From contig NZ_CP023692.1 in the NCBI RefSeq assembly GCF_008704935.1, positions 5,361,001-5,425,000 on the forward strand: a stretch of 64,000 nucleotides of DNA, in the 5' to 3' direction. Shown one piece after another: positions 1 to 7,213 of this stretch. A program made the translations under genes and the position numbers. Within the stretch, counting starts at the first letter, position 1. Every line of letters begins with the position of its first letter. The stretch is from Streptomyces vinaceus. Its GTDB lineage: Bacteria > Actinomycetota > Actinomycetes > Streptomycetales > Streptomycetaceae. Below the pieces are notes generated by a model. It worked only from the letters and a program-made list of their open reading frames with translations. It made no database searches and was not told where the DNA came from.

Positions 1-786
1 GTCCGGCGGATCAAGGAGAACCTCGCCAAGTACGAGGTCGAGGCCCTCGTCGCGATCGGCGGCGAGGACACCCTGGGCGTGGCCGCCAAGCTGTACGGGG
101 AGTACGGGATCCCGTGCGTCGGCGTCCCGAAGACCATCGACAACGACCTGTCGGCCACCGACTACACCTTCGGCTTCGACACGGCGGTGGGCATCGCCAC
201 GGAGGCCATCGACCGGCTGCACACCACCGCCGAGTCGCACATGCGGGTGCTGGTCGTCGAGGTGATGGGCCGCCACGCCGGCTGGATCGCCCTGCACTCG
301 GGACTGGCCGGCGGCGCCAACGTCATCCTCATCCCGGAGCAGCGCTTCGACCTGGACCAGGTGTGCGCCTGGGTGACCTCCCGGTTCAAGGCGAGCTACG
401 CGCCGATCGTGGTGGTCGCCGAGGGCGCGATGCCCAAGGACGGGGAGATGGTGCTGAAGGACGCGACCACCGACTCGTTCGGGCACGTCCGGCTGTCGGG
501 CGTGGGGGAGTGGCTGGCCAAGGAGATCGAGGCGCGCACCGGCAAGGAGGCCCGGACCACGGTGCTCGGGCACATCCAGCGCGGCGGTACGCCGAGCGCG
601 TTCGACCGGTGGCTCGCCACGCGGTTCGGGCTGCACGCCATCGACGCCGTGCACGAGGGCGACTTCGGGAAGATGGTCGCGCTGAAGGGGACGGACATCG
701 TGCGGGTGCCGATCGCCGACGCGACGGCGAAGCTGAAGACGGTGGACCCCGCGCTGTACCAGGAGGTCGGGGTCTTCTTCGGCTGA
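1..786 (+). CDS. 6-phosphofructokinase, 3' part only (5' end outside window)
   Basis: The frame is open from base 1 and ends at a TGA, giving the last 261 residues of a group A phosphofructokinase; the N-terminal part lies before the window. It phosphorylates fructose-6-phosphate in glycolysis. Visible family motifs are GGEDTLG, PKTIDND (with the catalytic Asp) and MGRHAGWIA. The phosphoryl-donor positions that match E. coli Gly104 and Gly124 read Asp (GGED) and Lys (PKT). Asp/Lys is the signature of pyrophosphate-dependent enzymes such as that of Amycolatopsis methanolica, whereas the ATP enzyme of Streptomyces coelicolor keeps Gly at 104. Donor preference is inferred from these two residues only. 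Confidence 0.93.
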   Translation, partial: VRRIKENLAKYEVEALVAIGGEDTLGVAAKLYGEYGIPCVGVPKTIDNDLSATDYTFGFDTAVGIATEAIDRLHTTAESHMRVLVVEVMGRHAGWIALHSGLAGGANVILIPEQRFDLDQVCAWVTSRFKASYAPIVVVAEGAMPKDGEMVLKDATTDSFGHVRLSGVGEWLAKEIEARTGKEARTTVLGHIQRGGTPSAFDRWLATRFGLHAIDAVHEGDFGKMVALKGTDIVRVPIADATAKLKTVDPALYQEVGVFFG

Positions 787-914
787 GCCGGAGTGGGTGG
801 ACGGACCATGGCACCACGCGGCCGGGCGGAGGTCGCAGAACACGCTCGTCCCGAGTGACGCGAGTTCGCCCCGAGTTCAGGCCGCGGCCATGTGTCCGGC
901 GCGGGCGCATGGCA

Positions 915-920
915 TAGGTT
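915..920 (+). promoter_or_regulatory. -10 hexamer for a leaderless small membrane gene
   Basis: TAGGTT fits the actinobacterial TANNNT -10. Exactly 7 nt separate it from the GTG at 928, so transcription should begin at or next to the start codon. No good -35 is visible. Confidence 0.45.
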
Positions 921-927
921 CGCCCCC

Positions 928-1221
928 GTGGACATACCTTCCGCGGCCCGCTGGCTCCTGCTGGCCGCCGCCGCCGCGCAGTTCGTGTACGCCGTACGGG
1001 CCCTGCGGCCCGCGCTCCGATCCCGGCCGGGAGCGCGGCTGGACGCATGGCTGGCGTTCGCGGACCCGGCGGTGGGCGTCCCGGTGACGCTGGCGCTGGC
1101 CTTCGGGAACCTCCCGGCGTTCCTCGCGGGCATGGCGGTGCTCGGCCCGGTGCTGGCCTGGCAGCTGGTCCGCAGGGTCCTCGCCCGCCGCGGAAAGCCC
1201 GGTGAGCCGGCCCCGGCGTAA
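928..1221 (+). CDS. Small membrane protein, function unknown
   Basis: A 97-residue protein with three predicted hydrophobic segments (about residues 7-22, 39-55 and 58-74) and a basic C-terminal tail. An upstream ATG at 892 exists in frame, but the GTG at 928 sits 7 nt after a TAGGTT -10 element, which suits a leaderless transcript and gives a clean hydrophobic N-terminus. It lies between phosphofructokinase and the converging anthranilate synthase gene, a position where streptomycetes keep a similar unnamed protein. I recognise no catalytic motif. Confidence 0.65.
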   Translation: MDIPSAARWLLLAAAAAQFVYAVRALRPALRSRPGARLDAWLAFADPAVGVPVTLALAFGNLPAFLAGMAVLGPVLAWQLVRRVLARRGKPGEPAPA

Positions 1222-1258
1222 CGACCCCGCCGCGCGGAGCCGGTACGCCGGGCGGCAT

Positions 1259-1291
1259 GCGGCCGGGCCGAGGCCCGCCGGCCCGGGCCGC
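1259..1291. terminator. Possible bidirectional terminator between convergent genes
   Basis: An 11-bp GC-only inverted repeat (GCGGCCGGGCC with GGCCCGGGCCGC, one bulged G) lies between the small membrane gene and the end of trpEG. There is no T-run. Confidence 0.35.
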
Positions 1292-1308
1292 CTCGCGCCG
1301 CCTCGCGC

Positions 1309-3201
1309 CTAGACCGCGGCCGGGGTCATGCCGAGCAGGAGGTCGCGGAGCAGGGCCGGGCCGTTCAGGGTCAGCACGGACTCCGGGTGGAACTGGACGC
1401 CCGCGAAGGCGGGGGACCGCAGGGCGTGGACCTCGCCCGTCACCGCGTCGCGGGAGACCTCCACCCCCTCCTGCGACAGGCGGGCGGCCACGGCGTCGGA
1501 GCAGTGCGCCGTGTACGTGTTGTAGAAGCCCACCATCTCCGGCCTCCCGAAGAAGCCGATCCGCGTCTGCGCCCCCTGCGCCGGCTCCGCCTTGCGGATC
1601 AGCGGCAGACCCAGCTCCGCCGCCAGCAGCTCGTGGCCCAGGCAGACGCCCAGCAGCCCGTGCCGGTGACCGGCCAGGAGCTCCGCCGCCAGGGCGCGCA
1701 GCATCCGCATCTTCGGGTCGGCCGCGTCCGCCGGGTTCCCCGGCCCCGGGCCCAGGACGACCGGGCCCGCCCAGGAGAGCGCCGCCTCCCGCAGCCCGGG
1801 ATCGTCGTAGCGGCGTACCGTCACCTCCAGCCCGGTCACCCGCAGCACGTGCGCCAGCATCGCCGTGAACGTGTCCTCGCCGTCCACCACCAGCGCGTGC
1901 CCGGCCGGAGCCGCCGGCCGCTCCTGCATCCGCAGCCAGAACGGCGCCAGGTCCGTCCGCCGCGCCGCCAGGGCCGCCTGCACCCGGGGGTCCTCGCCGA
2001 GGCGCGCCCCCGCGAAGGCCGCCCGCGGCGCCGCCGGGCGCACCCCGAGCGCCGCCAGCACCCCGGCCGCCTTCGCGTGCGTCTCCGCGACCTCCCCGGC
2101 CGGGTCCGAGTGCCGCACCAGCGTCGCCCCGACCGGCACCCGCAGCGCGCCGTCCGCCGCGATGTCCGCGGTCCGGATCAGGATCGGCGAGTCCAGCGTC
2201 TGGGACCCCGAGGCGTCCACGCCCAGCAGGGCCAGTGCCCCCGCGTAGTAGCCGCGCCCGCCCGCCTCGTACCGCTCGATCACCCGGCAGGCGTTCTGCA
2301 CCGGCGATCCCGTCACCGTCGCCGCGAACATGGTCTCGCGCAGTACCTCCCGCACGTCCAGCGAGGACCGGCCGCGCAGCTCGTACTCGGTGTGCGCGAG
2401 GTGCGCCATCTCCTTCAGCCGCGGTCCGACGACGACCCCGCCCCTGTCCCCGACCGTGCACATCATCTTGAGCTCCTCGTCCACGACCATGGACAGCTCC
2501 TCGGTCTCCTTGCGGTCGCCGAGGAAGGCGAGGAGGGACTCGGCCGTCGGGCCCCCGGCCGGGTAGCGGTACGTCCCGCTGATCGGGTTCATCACCACCG
2601 TGCCGCCGGACATCCGTACGTGAACCTCCGGGCTGGCCCCCACCAGCGTGCGGTCCCCCGTGTGGACGACGTACGTCCAGTACGCGCCCCGCTCGCCCAC
2701 CAGCAGCCGCCGGAACAGCGCGAGCGCGTCGGCCCGGCCGAAGCCCTCGATCCGGCCCTCGTAGGTGCGCCGGATGACGAAGTTCGCCCCCTCGCCGCGG
2801 CCGATCTCCTCCCGGATCACGCGCTCGACGGTGGCCGCGTACTCCTCGTCGGGCACGTCGAAGCCGCCGCCGACCACGCGCACCGGGTGCTGCGGCAGCG
2901 CGGCCAGCGCCTGCGCGAGCGGGACCTCGTACGCCTCCTCGGCGGCCAGCACGGCGAGCGGCGTGCCGTCGTCGCGCACGTCGAACCCGCGTTCGCGGAT
3001 CTGCCGGAACGGGACCAGGGCGAGGGTGGGAAGCGATCGTACGGGCAGCTCGGCGAGGCGTCCGGCCTCGTGCACCGGACCGATCAGCACCTCGACGGTG
3101 TCGTGGTCGCGGCCGGGGGTGCGGCGGCGCAGCAGGGCGAACGGGGGGCAGGACTCGTCGAGCAGGCGGCTGAGCGGGTCGGGCGTGCTGCTGGGTTCCA
3201 T
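1309..3201 (-). CDS. trpEG: Anthranilate synthase, fused TrpE-TrpG
   Basis: A 630-residue fusion that makes anthranilate from chorismate and glutamine, the first step to tryptophan. The N-terminal two thirds are the chorismate-binding TrpE domain (GTYRYP, TVTGSPVQNACRVIE). The C-terminal third is a class I glutamine amidotransferase with the Cys nucleophile in GVCLGHELLA and the His-Glu pair in FHPESV. The ATG at 3201 has an AGAAGGA Shine-Dalgarno 7-8 nt upstream. A Trp-codon leader peptide and a terminator hairpin just upstream show attenuation control, which supports a primary tryptophan role over a PhzE-like secondary-metabolism role. It is divergent from DAHP synthase, the entry enzyme of the same pathway. 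Confidence 0.94.
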   Translation of the reverse strand: MEPSSTPDPLSRLLDESCPPFALLRRRTPGRDHDTVEVLIGPVHEAGRLAELPVRSLPTLALVPFRQIRERGFDVRDDGTPLAVLAAEEAYEVPLAQALAALPQHPVRVVGGGFDVPDEEYAATVERVIREEIGRGEGANFVIRRTYEGRIEGFGRADALALFRRLLVGERGAYWTYVVHTGDRTLVGASPEVHVRMSGGTVVMNPISGTYRYPAGGPTAESLLAFLGDRKETEELSMVVDEELKMMCTVGDRGGVVVGPRLKEMAHLAHTEYELRGRSSLDVREVLRETMFAATVTGSPVQNACRVIERYEAGGRGYYAGALALLGVDASGSQTLDSPILIRTADIAADGALRVPVGATLVRHSDPAGEVAETHAKAAGVLAALGVRPAAPRAAFAGARLGEDPRVQAALAARRTDLAPFWLRMQERPAAPAGHALVVDGEDTFTAMLAHVLRVTGLEVTVRRYDDPGLREAALSWAGPVVLGPGPGNPADAADPKMRMLRALAAELLAGHRHGLLGVCLGHELLAAELGLPLIRKAEPAQGAQTRIGFFGRPEMVGFYNTYTAHCSDAVAARLSQEGVEVSRDAVTGEVHALRSPAFAGVQFHPESVLTLNGPALLRDLLLGMTPAAV

Positions 3202-3260
3202 GGCTGGCGTCCTTCTCCGTGGGGCGGGGTGAAGGAGGGGCGGCCGGGACCGGAAAACGC

Positions 3261-3287
3261 CGAAGGCCGCCCCTCGGGCGGCCTTCG
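3261..3287 (-). terminator. trp attenuator terminator hairpin
   Basis: A perfect 12-bp stem (3261-3272 with 3276-3287, loop of 3 nt) is followed on the minus strand by a TTTT run. It lies between the leader peptide stop and trpEG, so it is the attenuator: stalling at the leader Trp codons should prevent it from forming. Confidence 0.85.
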
Positions 3288-3298
3288 CGTCGTGCGTG

Positions 3299-3370
3299 TC
3301 AGTGGGTACGCGCGAGAAGTGGGCCGCCGGGAGCGGGCCACCACCAGTTCTGGTTCGAGGGCGCGTACAT
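3299..3370 (-). CDS. trpL: trp leader peptide with three consecutive Trp codons
   Basis: A 23-residue reading frame starting MYAPSNQNWWW and ending LLARTH. The three TGG codons lie at 3338-3346, followed by the attenuator hairpin. Streptomyces trpE genes are known to have leader peptides with an NWWW core, so the recognition is firm. An in-frame ATG at 3382 would give 27 residues. However, TATGGT at 3378-3383 is a good -10 element exactly 7 nt before the ATG at 3370, so that upstream ATG lies inside the promoter and the message is probably leaderless. Confidence 0.86.
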   Translation of the reverse strand: MYAPSNQNWWWPAPGGPLLARTH

Positions 3371-3377
3371 ACGGGCG

Positions 3378-3383
3378 ACCATA
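3378..3383 (-). promoter_or_regulatory. -10 hexamer of the trp leader transcript
   Basis: TATGGT on the minus strand, 7 nt before the trpL ATG. The -35 region is poor, suggesting dependence on another factor or an extended -10. Confidence 0.5.
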
Positions 3384-3424
3384 GCCCACCGGCGAGGCGG
3401 CCAGCGAGCCCCGACGCGTTTCCA

Positions 3425-3438
3425 GAGACACCTGTCTC
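3425..3438. promoter_or_regulatory. Inverted repeat between divergent trp and DAHP synthase promoters
   Basis: GAGACA and TGTCTC arms are separated by CC. The site lies about 40 nt from each predicted transcription start, the right place for a shared operator. No regulator is identified. Confidence 0.4.
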
Positions 3439-3477
3439 ACAAAGTGGGCACCGGGCTGGACGTGGCGCAAGACGCCG

Positions 3478-3483
3478 TAATGT
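3478..3483 (+). promoter_or_regulatory. -10 hexamer of DAHP synthase gene
   Basis: TAATGT fits TANNNT and sits 7 nt before the GTG at 3491, so a leaderless start is likely. Confidence 0.45.
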
Positions 3484-3490
3484 GTACGAG

Positions 3491-4846
3491 GTGACCGTGA
3501 ACGCTGAAACCCAAGCCCCCGCCGCCAAGGCGGCCTGGCGAGACCTTCCCGCGGCGCAGCAGCCTTCGTACCCCGATGCCGAGGCACTGCGCGCTGTCGT
3601 CGCGGACCTCGAATCGTATCCTCCGCTCGTTTTCGCGGGCGAGTGCGACCAGCTGCGCGCCCGTCTGGGAGCCGTCGCCAAGGGCGAGGCGTTCCTGCTT
3701 CAGGGCGGCGACTGTGCCGAGGCCTTCGACGCCGTGTCCGCCGACCACATCCGCGCCAAGCTGAAGACGCTGCTCCAGATGAGTGCCGTCCTGACGTACG
3801 CGGCCTCCGTGCCCGTCGTCAAGGTCGGCCGCATCGCCGGCCAGTACTCCAAGCCGCGCTCCAAGGACACCGAGACCCGCGACGGCGTCACCCTGCCGAC
3901 CTACCGCGGTGACTCCGTCAACGGCTTCGCCTTCACCGAAGAGGCCCGGATCCCGGACCCCGAGCGGCTGAAGCGCATGTACCACGCGTCGGCCTCGACG
4001 CTGAACCTGGTGCGCGCCTTCACCACCGGTGGCTACGCCGACCTGCGCCAGGTGCACGCCTGGAACCAGGACTTCGTGAAGTCCTCCCCCTCCGGGCAGC
4101 GCTACGAGCAGCTCGCGCGGGAGATCGACAACGCGCTGAACTTCATGAAGGCCTGTGGCACCGACCCGGCCGAGTTCAAGGCCGTCGAGTTCTACGCCTC
4201 CCACGAGGCGCTGCTGCTCGACTACGAGAGCGCGCTGACCCGTACCGACTCCCGCACCGGGAAGCTGTACGACACCTCCGGCCACTTCGTGTGGATCGGC
4301 GAGCGCACCCGCCAGCTGGACCACGCGCACATCGAGTTCTGCTCGCAGATCGCCAACCCGATCGGCATCAAGCTCGGCCCGACCACCACGGTCGACGAGG
4401 CGCTGACGTACATCGACCGCCTGGACCCCGAGCGCGAGCCGGGCCGGCTGACCTTCGTGGTCCGCATGGGCGCGGACAAGGTCCGCGACAAGCTCCCCGG
4501 GCTGGTCGAGAAGGTCACGGCCTCGGGCGCGACGGTCGCCTGGGTCACCGACCCGATGCACGGCAACACCTTCGAGGCCGCCTCCGGTCACAAGACGCGC
4601 CGTTTCGACGACGTGCTCGACGAGGTCAAGGGCTTCTTCGAGGTCCACAAGGCGCTGGGCACCCACCCGGGCGGCATCCACGTCGAGCTCACCGGTGACG
4701 ACGTCACCGAGTGCGTGGGCGGCGGCGACGAGATCTTCGTCGACGACCTGCACCAGCGCTACGAGACGGCCTGCGACCCGCGGCTCAACCGCAGCCAGTC
4801 CCTGGACCTGGCCTTCCTCGTGGCCGAGATGTACCGCGACCAGTAA
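3491..4846 (+). CDS. aroH: Class II 3-deoxy-D-arabino-heptulosonate 7-phosphate synthase
   Basis: A 451-residue cytosolic enzyme that condenses phosphoenolpyruvate and erythrose-4-phosphate, the first step of the shikimate pathway. It is the plant/mycobacterial class II type: WRDLPAAQQPSYPD near the N-terminus, the metal-binding Cys in GGDCAEAF, KVGRIAGQYSKPRS, DPMHGNT and HPGGIHVELTGDDVTEC. Length is normal for the class. The GTG at 3491 follows a -10 element by 7 nt; a second GTG at 3497 with GAGG before it is the alternative start. It diverges from trpL-trpEG, coupling the pathway entry to its tryptophan branch. Confidence 0.96.
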   Translation: MTVNAETQAPAAKAAWRDLPAAQQPSYPDAEALRAVVADLESYPPLVFAGECDQLRARLGAVAKGEAFLLQGGDCAEAFDAVSADHIRAKLKTLLQMSAVLTYAASVPVVKVGRIAGQYSKPRSKDTETRDGVTLPTYRGDSVNGFAFTEEARIPDPERLKRMYHASASTLNLVRAFTTGGYADLRQVHAWNQDFVKSSPSGQRYEQLAREIDNALNFMKACGTDPAEFKAVEFYASHEALLLDYESALTRTDSRTGKLYDTSGHFVWIGERTRQLDHAHIEFCSQIANPIGIKLGPTTTVDEALTYIDRLDPEREPGRLTFVVRMGADKVRDKLPGLVEKVTASGATVAWVTDPMHGNTFEAASGHKTRRFDDVLDEVKGFFEVHKALGTHPGGIHVELTGDDVTECVGGGDEIFVDDLHQRYETACDPRLNRSQSLDLAFLVAEMYRDQ

Positions 4847-4858
4847 GCGGATCAGTAC

Positions 4859-4870
4859 GTAGGTACCTAC
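4859..4870. repeat. 12-bp perfect palindrome
   Basis: GTAGGTACCTAC lies directly before the DAHP synthase terminator and about 55 nt before the first iron box. Its core resembles the TTAGGT/ACCTAA half-sites of iron boxes, so it may be a degenerate site or chance. Confidence 0.35.
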
Positions 4871-4912
4871 GACGGTGGGGCACGGATCGATGTGATCCGT
4901 GCCCCACCGTCG
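4870..4912 (+). terminator. Terminator of DAHP synthase gene
   Basis: A perfect 19-bp stem (4870-4888 with 4894-4912), 5-nt loop, with a TTTT tract about 10 nt after it. Confidence 0.85.
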
Positions 4913-4924
4913 TGTCCAGGGGTT

Positions 4925-4943
4925 TTAGGCAAGCCTCACTTTA
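4925..4943 (+). promoter_or_regulatory. Iron box 1 (DmdR/IdeR-type) upstream of bfd
   Basis: A 19-bp site starting TTAGGCAAGCC. It matches about 13 of 19 positions of the actinobacterial iron-box consensus TTAGGTTAGGCTCACCTAA. It is paired with a better site 26 bp downstream. Confidence 0.6.
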
Positions 4944-4950
4944 GGTACGG

Positions 4951-4969
4951 TTAGGTAAGCCTCACCGAA
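4951..4969 (+). promoter_or_regulatory. Iron box 2 (DmdR/IdeR-type) upstream of bfd
   Basis: A 19-bp site TTAGGTAAGCCTCACCGAA that matches 16 of 19 consensus positions. It ends 45 nt before the bfd start, so repressor binding would block transcription when iron is plentiful. Confidence 0.8.
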
Positions 4970-5014
4970 TAGGGGATGGCTGCAAAGACCATTCCTGTCA
5001 GGGAGGTGAACCGC

Positions 5015-5254
5015 GTGTACGTCTGCTCTTGTTTCGGGATCACCGACAAGCAGGTCAAGGACCACGCGGCCGCCGGGGCCTGTACCCCCCGCCAGATCGC
5101 CTCCGTCACCAAGGCCGGCACCGACTGCGGATCCTGCGTGCGGACCATCCAGGGCATCCTGGGCCGCGGGGCCTGCCCGCGCCGGGAGCTGCTGGAGAAG
5201 GGCAACGCGGCCGCCGTGCTCGCCGCCGACCCGGAGCTCGCGGAAGCCGCGTAG
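5015..5254 (+). CDS. bfd: Bacterioferritin-associated ferredoxin, [2Fe-2S]
   Basis: A 79-residue BFD-type [2Fe-2S] protein. Cysteines are arranged CxC near residue 4 and CGSC near residue 36, as expected for the cluster. In studied bacteria it reduces ferric iron inside bacterioferritin so that stored iron is released. The GTG at 5015 has a GGGAGG Shine-Dalgarno 8 nt upstream; the upstream in-frame ATG at 4976 lies next to the second iron box and is less likely. Two iron boxes imply expression during iron starvation, and the gene converges on bacterioferritin, its likely partner. The end of the gene lies inside a 20-bp tandem duplication. Confidence 0.9.
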   Translation: MYVCSCFGITDKQVKDHAAAGACTPRQIASVTKAGTDCGSCVRTIQGILGRGACPRRELLEKGNAAAVLAADPELAEAA

Positions 5255-5271
5255 GGCTCGCGGAAGCCGCG
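5236..5271. repeat. 16-bp perfect direct repeat across the bfd stop codon
   Basis: The same 16-mer, beginning GCTCGCGGAAG, occurs at 5236-5251 and 5256-5271 (period 20), with the bfd TAG between the copies. Each copy contains a GCGG-AAG-CCGC mini-hairpin, in the short gap between two converging genes. Confidence 0.8.
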
Positions 5272-5286
5272 CCGAGGGGCGTGGGC

Positions 5287-5766
5287 TCAGCTCTCCGGCT
5301 GTTCGATCAGCTGCGCGATGTAGAGCGGCTCCCCGATGCTCTCGATGAGCTCCAGCTGGGTGTCGAGGTAGTCGATGTGGTGCTCCTCGTCGCCCAGGAT
5401 CTCCTCGAAGAGGCGCGCCGAGGTCACGTCGCCCTTGCCGCGCATCACCTCGATACCGCGCTTGAGGCGGTCGATGGCCTCGACCTCGACCTGCCGGTCC
5501 GCCTGGAACATCTCCGTCAGGGTCTGGCCGACCCGTACGTGGAAGAGTCGCTGGTAGTTCGGCAGCCCGTCCAGCATCAGGATGCGCTCGGTGATCTTGT
5601 CCGCGTGCTTCATCTCGTCGATGGACTCTTCACGCGTGTACTTCGCGAGCTTCGTCCAACCCTTGTTGTCCTGGATCCGGTAGTGGAGCCAGTACTGGTT
5701 GATCGCCGTGAGCTCGCCGGTCAACTGCTCGTTCAGAAACTCGAGGACCTCGGGGTCGCCCTGCAT
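5287..5766 (-). CDS. bfr: Bacterioferritin (heme-containing ferritin)
   Basis: A 159-residue subunit of the 24-mer iron-storage shell. All ferroxidase ligands are at canonical positions: Glu18, Glu51, His54, Glu94, Glu127 and His130. Met52, the inter-subunit heme ligand, is also present, so this is a true Bfr rather than a non-heme ferritin. The ATG has a GGAAGGAG Shine-Dalgarno 8 nt upstream. Its 3' end faces that of bfd, with opposite expected regulation: bfd carries iron boxes, whereas the bfr upstream region shows none that I can recognise. Confidence 0.96.
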   Translation of the reverse strand: MQGDPEVLEFLNEQLTGELTAINQYWLHYRIQDNKGWTKLAKYTREESIDEMKHADKITERILMLDGLPNYQRLFHVRVGQTLTEMFQADRQVEVEAIDRLKRGIEVMRGKGDVTSARLFEEILGDEEHHIDYLDTQLELIESIGEPLYIAQLIEQPES

Positions 5767-5901
5767 CGCAGAGGCTCCTTCCAGGCAATGTCAGCTACGT
5801 GACGGGGCTGGGGGGTATCGCGGATGTCGCCCCAGCCGCGACTGGGGGAGTGCGCGCATCCTTGCACCGCCGCAGGGGGCCGTCCAGTAAGTGCCTCCTT
5901 A

Positions 5902-5921
5902 GTGTGAGTTGGTGTGAGTTG
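5902..5921. repeat. 10-bp tandem repeat in the bfr / oxidoreductase intergenic region
   Basis: GTGTGAGTTG is repeated twice without a gap. It lies about 135 nt upstream of bfr and 57 nt upstream of the plus-strand oxidoreductase, so it could serve either promoter. Confidence 0.6.
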
Positions 5922-5977
5922 CCCGTATAGGGCCTACCTGGTCGTGACCACCCTGCGGCGTCTGTCACCATGGAGTC

Positions 5978-6610
5978 ATGGGTCAGCCGGAAAGCCGGGA
6001 ATCTCCGGGAGCAGAGCAACTGGAGCTTCCTCCGGGGCAGCGGCTGCAGCGAGGCTGGCCGGTCACCCACTACGGCCCGGTCCCCAAGTTCAAGCCGGAC
6101 CGCTGGGAGTTCCGTGTCTTCGGGGCCACCGCCGACGGTGACAAGCACTGCTGGAACCACGAGGAGTTCACGGCGCTGCCGTTCGCCTCGGTCGTAGCGG
6201 ATCTGCACTGCGTGACGAAGTTCAGCATGCCGGGCGCCGAGTGGGGCGGGGTCCTCGCCCGGGACATACTCGCCCTGGCGCCGCCGTCGCCGCAGGTCAC
6301 GCACGTGATGGTGTGGGCCGAGTACGGCTTCAGCTCCAATCTGCGCCTCGCCGACTTCGCCTCCGACCGGACCGTGTTCGCCACCCACGAAGGCGGCGAA
6401 CTGCTCACCGCCGAGCACGGTTTCCCGGTCCGGCTCGTGGTCCCGCACCTGTACGCGTGGAAGGGCCCGAAGTGGGTCCGGGGCATCGAGTACATGACCG
6501 CCGACCGCCGCGGCTTCTGGGAGGAGCGCGGCTACCACAACATCGGCGACCCCTGGCGCGAGCAGCGCTACTCGTACCAGGAGGAACCGGGGGACGGCCC
6601 CGAGCTCTAG
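5978..6610 (+). CDS. Sulfite oxidase-like molybdopterin oxidoreductase
   Basis: A 210-residue single-domain protein of the sulfite oxidase / YedY (MsrP) molybdopterin fold. The likely Mo-ligand Cys78 lies in DLHCVTKFSMP, followed by EWGGV and, near the C-terminus, VPHLYAWKGPKWVRGIEYM. There is no Tat or Sec signal, so it probably acts in the cytoplasm, unlike MsrP. The physiological substrate is unknown. The chosen ATG has a close GGAG; an out-of-frame ATG lies 8 nt upstream. It is flanked by bacterioferritin and a metal-linked membrane protein and is probably monocistronic. Confidence 0.82.
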   Translation: MGQPESRESPGAEQLELPPGQRLQRGWPVTHYGPVPKFKPDRWEFRVFGATADGDKHCWNHEEFTALPFASVVADLHCVTKFSMPGAEWGGVLARDILALAPPSPQVTHVMVWAEYGFSSNLRLADFASDRTVFATHEGGELLTAEHGFPVRLVVPHLYAWKGPKWVRGIEYMTADRRGFWEERGYHNIGDPWREQRYSYQEEPGDGPEL

Positions 6611-6625
6611 GGCGTGTCCGGCGGA

Positions 6626-7159
6626 TCAGTGGTACCGGTGGACGACGGCGTGGCCCTTGCCGCGGCCGATCATCCACTTGTTGACCGGGGTCGTCACCAC
6701 GAAGGCGAGCGCGAGCGAGAGCGCCAGCGCGATCCAGAACAGCGCCTCCGAGAGGTGCGCGTCCATCGCTCCGGGCCAGAGCGCGATCACTCCGTTGTCG
6801 ATCAGCTCCATGACGGCGATCGAAAGAGTGTCCGCCGCCAACGCCACCCGGACGGCCGTGCGCAGGTCCACGCCGGCGGCGAGGATCCCGCGCAGGGTGA
6901 GCGCGTAGCCGAAGAAGAACGCCAGGGCGATCGCCAGGACCGCCGTCGGTACGTTCCCCCAGCCCAGTGCCGTGCCGATGACCATGCCGAGCACCTCGCC
7001 GACGGCGCATCCGGTCAGGCAGTGGAGGGTGGCCCGGGCGGCCGTGGCCCAGCTCGGTCCGTCGTGGCCGCCGTGGCCGCGGCCGTCGTCGTGGTGCCGG
7101 TGGTCCGGCTGGTGCTCTTCGTGTGCGTGTGCGTGTGAGTGTCCGTGTACGTGGTCCAT
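6626..7159 (-). CDS. DUF4396 membrane protein with His-rich N-terminus
   Basis: A 177-residue protein. The first 35 residues are packed with His and Asp (MDHVHGHSHAHAH, then HRHHDDGRGHGGHD), a likely metal-binding tail. About four transmembrane segments of the DUF4396 family follow. A 7-3-7 palindrome resembling CsoR operators lies 55 nt upstream, which suggests copper-responsive expression. The start has an AGGGGG Shine-Dalgarno. Function is unknown; handling or transport of copper or a similar ion is an inference from the tail and operator. Confidence 0.8.
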   Translation of the reverse strand: MDHVHGHSHAHAHEEHQPDHRHHDDGRGHGGHDGPSWATAARATLHCLTGCAVGEVLGMVIGTALGWGNVPTAVLAIALAFFFGYALTLRGILAAGVDLRTAVRVALAADTLSIAVMELIDNGVIALWPGAMDAHLSEALFWIALALSLALAFVVTTPVNKWMIGRGKGHAVVHRYH

Positions 7160-7213
7160 CGCGACCCCCTGGGGAACGCCGGAAAGCGGCCTGCCTGCGT
7201 ACAGCAGAACCGT

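Noticed and set aside
3371..3382. Earlier ATG for the trp leader peptide (27 residues)
   Set aside because: It lies inside the TATGGT -10 element, and known Streptomyces leaders begin near the later Met.
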